DNA of 9,275 bases from an uncultured Armatimonadota bacterium (GTDB lineage: Bacteria; Armatimonadota; Fimbriimonadia; Fimbriimonadales; Fimbriimonadaceae). Under the pieces are notes generated by a model. The model did not search any database, was not told where the DNA came from, and worked only from the letters and a program-made list of their open reading frames with translations. This document shows positions 1 to 6,187 of this stretch, piece by piece. Location of the stretch: contig CAMLEL010000062.1 in assembly GCA_946478935.1 (NCBI GenBank), forward strand, positions 1-9,275, given 5' to 3'. A program made the translations under genes and the position numbers. Within the stretch, counting starts at the first letter, position 1. The number at the start of each line of letters is the position of its first letter.

Positions 1-1041
1 GGTGGGGCGCCCTATCGACAGGTCGTGACTCATGGATTCGTCACGGATGACCAGGGTCGCAAAATGTCCAAGCGTTTGGGCAACGTCATCGAACCCATCG
101 ACGCATGCAATCAGTACGGAGCCGATGTCGTCCGATACTGGGTTGCGAGCGTGGATTATGCAAATGACGTCCCTTGCTCGGATGCGCTGCTCAAGCAATT
201 CGGTGAGAACTACCGCACGGTCCGAAACACGCTAAGGTTCCTTCTGGGCAACCTGAGCGACTTTGAAGCCATTTGGGCTCAAGGATACCGATGCAACGGC
301 GGAAGTGAGCCCCTAATGGAGCTGGACGAGTGGCTCGTCGAACAAGTCGACCTCTTGGTAGCCGATGCGGTGGCCAACTACGTACGCTACGACTTCGGCG
401 CGGTGATCACCTCGATCCACAACTTCTGCGCAGTTGAGCTCTCGCGGTTCTACTTGGACGCGATCAAGGATCGTATGTACTGCGACGGCAGGGATTGGCC
501 CTCCCGGCGGAGTGGCCAGGTTGCCTGCCACTATGCGCTGATTCGGTTGGTCAAGCTCCTTGCGCCCATTCTCGTCCACACTTCCGAAGAGACTTGGCAG
601 CGCATTCCAGGGTGCACGGGCAGCGTGCATCTCGCGAAATTTGACAGCCCGAACGCCAATCGATTGGCCGAGATTGAGGGAAGCACCCTTCAGACCCGGT
701 TCGCGGCGCTGCTCGGCGAGCGATCGGATGCCTTCGCGGCATTTGAAGCTTGGAAAGCGGAAGCAGGAGTAAAGGACAGTCAGGACTCTATCTTGAGCAT
801 CACCGCAGACCCGGCGACCTACCAGCTACTTTCATCATTCGAACCTGAGGAGCTTGCAAATTACTTCAAGATGAGCTGGGTTGAGCTGAGTCAAGGCTCC
901 GAAAGCTTCAACTTCCGAAAGAGCGAATTCGAAAAATGTGAACGATCAAGGTTGCGCCGGCCAGACGTTACTGAAGTAGAGATCGATGGAGAACGACACT
1001 GGCTCACGCGCCGGGATCGCCGGGCGGTAGGCATTGAATAA
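1..1041 (+). CDS. ileS: Isoleucyl-tRNA synthetase, C-terminal part (5' end outside window)
   Basis: Cytoplasmic class I aminoacyl-tRNA synthetase that charges tRNA-Ile. The frame is open from base 1, and its first residues (GAPYRQVVTHGF) are already conserved IleRS sequence, so the true start lies upstream; the GTG at 25 is internal. The fragment has 346 residues. Visible in order: the ATP-binding signature as KMSKR followed by LGN (fragment residues 21-25), the helix-rich stretch containing RNTLRFLLGN typical of bacterial IleRS, an anticodon-binding domain (roughly 90-270), and a C-terminal tail. The catalytic HIGH motif and the editing domain are not in the window. The C-terminal zinc knuckle is degenerate: only the first Cys (residue 313) remains where the family normally has two CxxC pairs. 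The lspA start overlaps the 3' end. The identity is very secure; the loss of the knuckle is read by eye against the general family pattern. Confidence 0.96.
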   Translation, partial: GGAPYRQVVTHGFVTDDQGRKMSKRLGNVIEPIDACNQYGADVVRYWVASVDYANDVPCSDALLKQFGENYRTVRNTLRFLLGNLSDFEAIWAQGYRCNGGSEPLMELDEWLVEQVDLLVADAVANYVRYDFGAVITSIHNFCAVELSRFYLDAIKDRMYCDGRDWPSRRSGQVACHYALIRLVKLLAPILVHTSEETWQRIPGCTGSVHLAKFDSPNANRLAEIEGSTLQTRFAALLGERSDAFAAFEAWKAEAGVKDSQDSILSITADPATYQLLSSFEPEELANYFKMSWVELSQGSESFNFRKSEFEKCERSRLRRPDVTEVEIDGERHWLTRRDRRAVGIE

Positions 1042-1537
1042 GCGAACCCTCTTTTGGGCCCTGTTTCTCGGCATGCTGATCTTGGATCAGGTAGTCAAGT
1101 ATTGGGCCCGCGAAGCAGTCGATTGGCGAGTTGGAGCTTCGATCTTCCCGCTCTGGCCCGGTGTTTTCGAACTCACATTGGTTTTTAACGAAGGCATCGC
1201 CTTTGGCCAGCTTCAAGGATATGGAGTCCTGCTGACCCCAATCGCCCTCCTGATCACGGGCGGTGCAATCTGGTACTCCATGAAGCATCCACAAGCCTCA
1301 CGCCTCTATCACACGGTCGCCGCATTGTTTGCTGCAGGAGCATTGGGCAACCTCATCGACCGGCTGTTTCTTGGCAAGGTGACCGACATGTTCGACTTTC
1401 GGCTCATTCGCTTCCCGGTCTTCAACATTGCCGACGCTTGTATTACGGTCAGTGGCGTCATCCTCGTCTTGCTCTGGATTCGAGAAGCCATCGAGGAACG
1501 CAAGAGTACAGCTCAGCCCAACGCTGATTTGTCCTAG
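1034..1537 (+). CDS. lspA: Lipoprotein signal peptidase (signal peptidase II)
   Basis: Inner-membrane aspartyl protease that removes the signal peptide of diacylglyceryl-modified prolipoproteins. The protein has 167 residues, a usual length for the family. Four membrane segments are visible, at about 5-22, 62-81, 91-111 and 131-147. Family motifs are present: LDQ (D18), FNEGIAFG (51-58), GNLIDR (105-110) and FNIAD (130-134). D109 and D134 match the catalytic aspartate pair. The TTG at 1034 is the chosen start because it gives the expected short N-terminus directly before the first membrane helix; the next ATG would cut into that helix. The start lies inside the ileS stop region (8-base overlap), so translation is probably coupled to ileS, and no clear ribosome binding site is seen. 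An ileS-lspA pairing is common in bacteria. Confidence 0.96.
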   Translation: MNKRTLFWALFLGMLILDQVVKYWAREAVDWRVGASIFPLWPGVFELTLVFNEGIAFGQLQGYGVLLTPIALLITGGAIWYSMKHPQASRLYHTVAALFAAGALGNLIDRLFLGKVTDMFDFRLIRFPVFNIADACITVSGVILVLLWIREAIEERKSTAQPNADLS

Positions 1538-1579
1538 GCCCTACTGGGCATTTCTCGTGGCGCCGACTTATCTTATGTC

Positions 1580-1987
1580 ATGGGTTTTCGACCGAATGTT
1601 CCTTTGGGCCGAGGCGGGCTGCTCATCTTGGCCGTCGCTGCAATCCCCGTTGCTTTGACACGCTTCAAGCCAGCGGCGAAAAAGATTGGCGAGAAAATGG
1701 TCGAGTGGGGTGAAAAGCTTCAACGTGAGGCGGAACGGGCCAATTCCGCGAATTCAACGGCCCCGTCGTCTAAGGCTGGTATGAAGGATCCAACAGTGGA
1801 AGAGACACTGAAATCGGCATCACCGGCAGGCAAGGAAGAAGTCAAGGAGCAGGCTGGCGCCCAACAGGCTGGGTCCCCAAAGCCCCCGGCAAAGAAGAAA
1901 TCGCAACCAGCGAAGCCAAAGCCGGCGCCGTCGGGACGAGTCAGCAATCCCAAGAAGCCCACCAAGGGCGACCAGAAGCCCAGCTAG
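1580..1987 (+). CDS. Small membrane-anchored protein with Lys/Pro/Ala-rich tail, function unknown
   Basis: I do not recognise a named family. The 135-residue protein has a short N-terminus, one hydrophobic segment (about residues 13-27, GLLILAVAAIPVALT), and a charged helix-prone stretch (about 30-53, with KKIGEKMVEWGEKLQREAE). A low-complexity tail follows (about 54-135), dominated by Lys, Pro, Ala and Ser, and basic at its end. This looks like a single-pass membrane protein with a disordered tail. The membrane segment followed by an amphipathic helix is loosely reminiscent of DUF5132-type proteins, a weak visual impression only. It starts 42 bases after lspA on the same strand and may be the third gene of that operon. 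No Shine-Dalgarno sequence precedes the ATG. The stop codon overlaps that of the convergent dioxygenase gene. A real gene is likely because the reading frame has coherent protein character, but the start is not certain. Confidence 0.7.
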   Translation: MGFRPNVPLGRGGLLILAVAAIPVALTRFKPAAKKIGEKMVEWGEKLQREAERANSANSTAPSSKAGMKDPTVEETLKSASPAGKEEVKEQAGAQQAGSPKPPAKKKSQPAKPKPAPSGRVSNPKKPTKGDQKPS

Positions 1988-2586
1988 ACATCAAGCACAA
2001 AGTCAAATGTTGCCTGGCGCTTCCCTCGTTCAAGTTTGACCTTCATCAATAAGGCTTTGTTAAAGATTCCATCTCGAGCGTTCCCCGGTTCATCCGGAAA
2101 GAAAAGTTGGGTCGTCAGAACTCGCTTGTTCGCGGGTTGAACGCGCACGTGAAAGTGACGGGTGCGCCCGGGATAGAGCCCCGGATAAACGGATTCAAAC
2201 TTGTACCGACCGTCTGAACCGCTGAAAAAGTGGCCACGGCACTTGAAGCCAACGTTATCGTACTGACCAGCAGCGTCGGCATGCCACACCTCGATCTGCA
2301 CGTTCGGAATCTCACGACCATTCCGATCCAGAATACGGCCCGAGACCACCATCGTCTCGCCCTTCATCCCGGGCTCGACCAGGTTGGAACGTTTGGGAGA
2401 CTTGGGTTTGTAGAATGGGCCTTCTTCCGCCGGTGGCGTCGGGTCGTCTGCGTCGGGCAATTCGGGGGTGGGTTCCAGGAGCACCGCACCCGCCGCCATT
2501 GCCGCCAAGTTCTGCATGGTGAGCATCGCCACGGGAACCGGTAAATAGGAAAGCGCTTTGATCAGTTGCCGTCGTGTCAATTTCAT
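1984..2586 (-). CDS. Intradiol ring-cleavage dioxygenase-like protein with Tat-type signal
   Basis: A 200-residue protein related to the core of protocatechuate 3,4-dioxygenase and catechol 1,2-dioxygenase, non-haem Fe(III) enzymes that cleave aromatic diols between the hydroxyls. The ligand set is complete: Y109 (in AAGQYDN), Y138 (in GLYPG), and H144 and H146 (in RHFHVRV). GPFYKP at 56-61 and EVWHADAAG at 99-107 are also family landmarks. The N-terminus reads TRRQLIK followed by a hydrophobic segment to about residue 34, which resembles a twin-arginine export signal, so the protein is probably folded with its iron and then exported. The start is the ATG at 2586. The frame stays open to 2787 upstream, but that stretch lies antisense to the antiporter gene and lacks family sequence. 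No other aromatic catabolism genes are in view, so the substrate is unknown. Related single-domain exported proteins are known in many bacteria, often without an assigned substrate. Confidence 0.88.
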   Translation of the reverse strand: MKLTRRQLIKALSYLPVPVAMLTMQNLAAMAAGAVLLEPTPELPDADDPTPPAEEGPFYKPKSPKRSNLVEPGMKGETMVVSGRILDRNGREIPNVQIEVWHADAAGQYDNVGFKCRGHFFSGSDGRYKFESVYPGLYPGRTRHFHVRVQPANKRVLTTQLFFPDEPGNARDGIFNKALLMKVKLERGKRQATFDFVLDV

Positions 2587-2614
2587 GGGTGTATCTTTAG
2601 GGTACGCAAGCTTT

Positions 2615-2645
2615 GTTTGAATTTCGTTTGAGATTAAGGGATTAA
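2615..2645. promoter_or_regulatory. Short direct repeats in the divergent spacer between dioxygenase and antiporter genes
   Basis: The 70-base spacer (2587-2656) must hold the 5' signals of both divergent genes. It contains GTTTGA twice (2615-2620 and 2626-2631), 11 bases apart, about one helical turn. It also contains GATTAA twice (2632-2637 and 2640-2645), 8 bases apart. A weak rightward promoter could be TTGAAT (2618-2623) with GATTAA (2640-2645), spacing 16, which would start transcription close to the antiporter ATG. The repeats are directly visible; their role as an operator is inferred and could be chance in AT-rich DNA. Confidence 0.3.
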
Positions 2646-2656
2646 CCACCGCGATC

Positions 2657-4102
2657 ATGATTTGGGGGCTCGATTTCAACCAGGTACTCGCTCTTTTGGG
2701 CCTGTTACTTTTGGTGAGCGTCCTAGCCAGCAAAGCCTCCGTCAAGCTCGGCATTCCCGCCCTTGTCCTTTTCATCCTGCTTGGCATGATGGCGGGCTCC
2801 GGCGGACCGGGTGGACTCCACTTCTCAAACTACAAATTCGCCCAGCTTTTAGGCGAGCTTGCGCTCGCGATGATCATTTTTGCGGGCGGCCTGGACACCG
2901 CGTGGGAATCTGTTCGCCCGGTGATTTGGCGGGCGATTTCGCTATCGACGATCGGCGTGGCCGTCACGTGCGGCCTTGTCGCTTTCTTCGCAATTCAAAT
3001 CCTGGGCTATTCGCCGGAAGAAGGATTGCTGCTTGGGGCGATTGTCGCCTCCACCGACGCGGCGGCGGTATTCAGCGTCCTGAGAGCCCGTTCAATCAAT
3101 CTGCGCCGTCGGCTCATTCCGCTACTTGAAATCGAGTCGGGCAGTAATGATCCGATGGCGGTCTTCCTGACCCTGACTTTCATTCAGGTGATTCAGCAGC
3201 CGGATTCCAGCCTTGTGGGTCACGTGGGATCCTTCTTTCTTCAAATGTCCGTCGGACTCGTCGTCGGATGGATGATGGGACGGATTGCCCGGTGGCTCAT
3301 GGCGAACATCAGACTGGAATACGATGGGCTCTATCCGGCAATTTCCATCGCCATCGTTCTCTTGGCTTTCGGAGGCTCGCATTCCATCGGTGGGAACGGC
3401 TATCTAGCGGTGTACGTGTGCGGTCTAACACTCGGCAAGGACAACTTTCTTCACCGGCTCAGCCTCATCCAGTTTCATGACGGCATCGCCTGGCTCATGC
3501 AGATCGTGATGTTTCTCACTCTGGGGCTGTTGGCATCCCCGGCCAAGCTGGCCGAGGTCGCCGGCGTCGGCCTGCTCCTTGCATTTGTGTTGATGCTGAT
3601 GGCCAGGCCTATCGCTGTATACGTGGCGCTGATGTTCGCCAAAATGCGCCGCCGCGAGCGCGTGTTCATCGCATGGGGCGGACTTCGAGGAGCCGTTCCG
3701 ATCATTCTGGCAATCTTTCCACTGCTCGCTGGAGTTCCCAAGTCGGAAGAGATGTTTCACCTTGTCTTCTTCGTCGTGATGGTGTCTGTGCTCGTCCAGA
3801 GTACGACTCTGCCATGGGTGGCCAGGCTGCTTGGCGTCGTTGTTCCCCCAAACAAGAGCGATTATCTGCCTCACGCCGGTTCGGACATCATCGACGTCAT
3901 TGTCGACCCCGACGCGCGAGCGGCCGGAAAGATGGTGGTGAACCTCGGCCTGCCGTCCACGGCTCTCCTCGTGCTACTCAAGCGGGGAACGTCAAGCTAT
4001 GTGCCGCGCGGGTCGACGGTGATTCAACCGGGTGACCAGATTACGCTGGCAACGCGCAAGCAAGACGGTGAAGACTTGCGTCGCATTTTTGAGAAGCAAT
4101 AG
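2657..4102 (+). CDS. CPA1-family monovalent cation/proton antiporter with RCK_C domain (NhaP2/CvrA-like)
   Basis: Inner-membrane antiporter that probably exchanges K+ or Na+ for H+. It has 481 residues. Residues 1-390 form a sodium/hydrogen exchanger domain with about a dozen hydrophobic segments. Conserved points are AGGLD (76-80), STDAAAVFSVL (132-142), the ion-site region IESGSNDP with N164 and D165 (ND pair typical of electroneutral CPA1 proteins), and WGGLRGAVPI (340-349). After a short linker, residues about 408-475 form an RCK_C/TrkA-C domain (VNLGLPSTALLVLLKRG, ending QPGDQITLATR), which usually binds a regulatory ligand. E. coli NhaP2 is longer and carries a further CorC-type domain; here the protein ends just after RCK_C. 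The ATG at 2657 has no good ribosome binding site. The gene is divergent from the dioxygenase gene and convergent with acs. The family call is firm; K+ versus Na+ preference cannot be read from the sequence. Confidence 0.92.
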   Translation: MIWGLDFNQVLALLGLLLLVSVLASKASVKLGIPALVLFILLGMMAGSGGPGGLHFSNYKFAQLLGELALAMIIFAGGLDTAWESVRPVIWRAISLSTIGVAVTCGLVAFFAIQILGYSPEEGLLLGAIVASTDAAAVFSVLRARSINLRRRLIPLLEIESGSNDPMAVFLTLTFIQVIQQPDSSLVGHVGSFFLQMSVGLVVGWMMGRIARWLMANIRLEYDGLYPAISIAIVLLAFGGSHSIGGNGYLAVYVCGLTLGKDNFLHRLSLIQFHDGIAWLMQIVMFLTLGLLASPAKLAEVAGVGLLLAFVLMLMARPIAVYVALMFAKMRRRERVFIAWGGLRGAVPIILAIFPLLAGVPKSEEMFHLVFFVVMVSVLVQSTTLPWVARLLGVVVPPNKSDYLPHAGSDIIDVIVDPDARAAGKMVVNLGLPSTALLVLLKRGTSSYVPRGSTVIQPGDQITLATRKQDGEDLRRIFEKQ

Positions 4103-4106
4103 CCGC

Positions 4107-6107
4107 CTAGCCTTCTTTGTCCTCGTACTGGTCCTTGAGCGAGCTAACGACCGCCGCATCCGCCAATGTTGTGGTATCTCCCAAAGCCCGACCCTCGGCA
4201 ACGTCGCGCAAAAGACGGCGCATGATCTTGCCCGAACGAGTTTTGGGCAGGTCGGCACAGAGGAAGATGTCGTCCGGTCGCGCGATCGCACCAATTTTCT
4301 GGGCGACATGCGCTTTGAGCTCGTCGACTGTCGCCGACTCCCCTGACCTCAGTATGACGAATGCCGAAATTGCCTGACCCTTCAAGTCGTGGTTCTTGCC
4401 GATAACGGCCGCTTCTGCCACTGCCTTGTGATCCACCAATGCGGATTCCACTTCCATCGTGGAAATGTTGTGACCGGCTACCAGCATGATATCGTCCACG
4501 CGTCCCAGCAGCCAGAAGTAACCGTCTTCGTCCACTTTGGCGCCATCCCCAGGAAAATACTTGCCCGGGAATCTCTCCCAATAGACTTTGGCGAACCGAT
4601 CCGGGTCTCCATAAATTCCACGCGTCATGCCTGGCCAGGGATGGGTGATGGCGAGAATTCCGCCTACTTCCGGACCCGACGACTCTGCGGTACCACCCTT
4701 CGCGCAAGCGAGATAACCCATGGCGCCGTGGAGCGGGGTGATATCGTTTCCGTCTTCATCGACGATTGCAGCCAAGATCCCGGGCAGCGGCTGAGTCGCA
4801 CTCCCCGGCTTGGTGGATGTGAGCCCGGGTAGGGGCGAAATCATGATGCCGCCGGTTTCCGTCTGCCACCAGGTGTCGACGACCGGACACTTCTTGCCTC
4901 CGATCACTTCGTGGTACCAAATCCATGCTTCCGGGTTGATCGGCTCGCCTACCGATCCGAGCAGACGCAAACTGGATAAATCGCATCGCTGAGGGAATTC
5001 CTTGCCCCACTTCATGAAAGCACGGATGGCGGTGGGAGCCGTGTACAGAATCGTCACCCGGTGGCGCTCGATGATCCGCCAGAATCGGTCTTTTTCAGGA
5101 GTATCGGGGGCTCCTTCATACATCACGCAAGTCGCACCATTTGCTAGCGGTCCATACACGATGTAGCTGTGGCCCGTGACCCAGCCACAATCCGCGGTGC
5201 AAAAATACACGTCGTCTTCTTTCAGATCGAACACCCACTTGGAGGTGGCTGCGACATGCGTGAGGTAGCCACCGGTGGTATGGACAATCCCCTTTGGCTT
5301 GCCGGTGGATCCGCTGGTGTACAGGATGTACAGGAGATCTTCGCTGTCCATCGATTCACAAGGGCACTCTGTCGGCTGACCGACGACGGTGTCTTCCCAA
5401 CTCACGAATCGATCTTCGGCGGGTCGTTCAACGTTCCCAATGCGGTCATAGACCAAGACCTTCTCGACGGTTGGACAGCCCATCGCCAGCGCATCCTGAG
5501 TGATCTTCAAAAGCGGAACGACGTTGCCGCGTCGGTAGCCGCCATCGGCCGTCACAATCACCTTTGCCTTTGCATCGTTCGTCCGTTCCGCCAGGGAATC
5601 TGCGCTGAATCCGCCAAAGACGACGCTGTGAGCCGCTCCGATGCGGGCGCAAGCCAGCATCGTCATGGCGAGCTCAGGGATCATCGGCAGGTAAATGCAC
5701 ACTCGGTCGCCTTTGCCGACTCCCAGGGCCTTTAAGCCATTGGCAATCCGTGAAACTTCAGCCTTGAGGTCCCGATAGGTGATCTTTCGCACCTCGCCCG
5801 GCTCGCCTTCCCATAGCAACGCAACCTTTTCGGCCCGCGGCCCAGAGGCATGACGATCGACGCAGTTAAAGCAGGCATTCAGCTTTCCACCGACGAACCA
5901 TTTCGCATTCGGCAGATTCCACTCGAGGGCCGCATGCCACCGCGTGTCCCAATCGAGCAGTTCGGCTTGCTTCTCCCAGAATCCGATGGGATCAGCTGCC
6001 GCCTGAACATAGATATCGACATCGTTCAGGTTCGCCTGGGCTTTAAAGTCATCGGAAGGCGCAAAGTGGCGGGTTTCGTCAAGCAGGGTTTCTAACGTTT
6101 CAGACAA
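4107..6107 (-). CDS. acs: Acetyl-CoA synthetase (AMP-forming)
   Basis: Cytoplasmic ANL-superfamily enzyme making acetyl-CoA from acetate, ATP and CoA through acetyl-AMP. From the TTG at 6107 it has 666 residues, close to the usual 650. Motifs (numbered from that start): N-terminal ACAS domain, phosphate loop YTSGSTGKPKG (263-273), WWQTETGG (413-420) whose Trp fits the acetate-sized pocket, GRVDD hinge (535-539), AGHNISTMEVESALV downstream, and PKTRSGK (621-627) whose Lys is the catalytic residue that is reversibly acetylated in Acs proteins. An extra loop of about 20 residues lies around 457-481, just before GGILAITHPWPGM. The TTG start is preferred because GAGG lies 6 bases before it and family similarity begins there; the open frame to 6266 has no Acs character and runs antisense to the neighbouring gene. 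It stands alone, with its own likely promoter and no acetylase or deacetylase gene nearby. Confidence 0.96.
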   Translation of the reverse strand: MSETLETLLDETRHFAPSDDFKAQANLNDVDIYVQAAADPIGFWEKQAELLDWDTRWHAALEWNLPNAKWFVGGKLNACFNCVDRHASGPRAEKVALLWEGEPGEVRKITYRDLKAEVSRIANGLKALGVGKGDRVCIYLPMIPELAMTMLACARIGAAHSVVFGGFSADSLAERTNDAKAKVIVTADGGYRRGNVVPLLKITQDALAMGCPTVEKVLVYDRIGNVERPAEDRFVSWEDTVVGQPTECPCESMDSEDLLYILYTSGSTGKPKGIVHTTGGYLTHVAATSKWVFDLKEDDVYFCTADCGWVTGHSYIVYGPLANGATCVMYEGAPDTPEKDRFWRIIERHRVTILYTAPTAIRAFMKWGKEFPQRCDLSSLRLLGSVGEPINPEAWIWYHEVIGGKKCPVVDTWWQTETGGIMISPLPGLTSTKPGSATQPLPGILAAIVDEDGNDITPLHGAMGYLACAKGGTAESSGPEVGGILAITHPWPGMTRGIYGDPDRFAKVYWERFPGKYFPGDGAKVDEDGYFWLLGRVDDIMLVAGHNISTMEVESALVDHKAVAEAAVIGKNHDLKGQAISAFVILRSGESATVDELKAHVAQKIGAIARPDDIFLCADLPKTRSGKIMRRLLRDVAEGRALGDTTTLADAAVVSSLKDQYEDKEG

Positions 6108-6113
6108 CGGCGG

Positions 6114-6117
6114 CCTC
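6114..6117 (-). promoter_or_regulatory. Ribosome binding site deciding the acs TTG start
   Basis: On the minus strand GAGG lies 6 bases before the TTG at 6107. Together with the protein similarity beginning at SETLETLLDE, it supports this start over longer alternatives. The match is short, so the support is moderate. Confidence 0.5.
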
Positions 6118-6136
6118 GGAATTGTGGGATGGTTCG

Positions 6137-6142
6137 ATTTTA
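6137..6142 (-). promoter_or_regulatory. Candidate -10 element for acs
   Basis: The minus strand reads TAAAAT here, one mismatch from TATAAT, 29 bases before the acs TTG. Transcription would begin about 20-25 bases before the start codon, leaving room for the GAGG ribosome binding site. No good -35 box sits at 16-18 bases upstream, so the element may need an activator or may be chance. Confidence 0.4.
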
Positions 6143-6172
6143 ACCCGAATGGACCGAAGCGTGCTTCCAAGT

Positions 6173-6178
6173 GATACT
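6173..6178 (+). promoter_or_regulatory. Candidate -10 element for the 171-residue hypothetical gene
   Basis: GATACT (one mismatch from TATACT, a common -10 form) ends 9 bases before the ATG at 6188. A start of transcription 7-9 bases downstream would give a leaderless or nearly leaderless mRNA, which fits the absence of a Shine-Dalgarno sequence. No clear -35 box is seen, so confidence is low. Confidence 0.3.
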
Positions 6179-6187
6179 CTAGAGTCG

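Noticed and set aside
25..27. GTG as the start of ileS
   Set aside because: Conserved IleRS sequence continues in frame upstream to the window edge, so this is an internal Val codon.
1539..1550. Small inverted repeat GCCC-TACT-GGGC after lspA as a terminator
   Set aside because: The stem is only 4 bp and is followed by just a short T-rich stretch, so it is too weak; read-through to the next gene is as likely.
1720..1965. Minus-strand Gly/Phe-rich open frame opposite the Lys/Pro/Ala-rich tail
   Set aside because: The composition is the direct mirror of Lys/Pro/Ala codons, with no independent coding evidence.
2587..2787. Upstream extension of the dioxygenase frame to 2787
   Set aside because: It would overlap the antiporter gene on the other strand and place the twin-arginine signal in the middle of the protein. 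The ATG at 2586 directly precedes the signal.
5169..5735. Long open frame (188 codons) on the + strand inside acs
   Set aside because: It is antisense to a well-conserved enzyme, its translation shows no coherent protein features, and similar long shadows occur elsewhere because of the GC-rich codon pattern.
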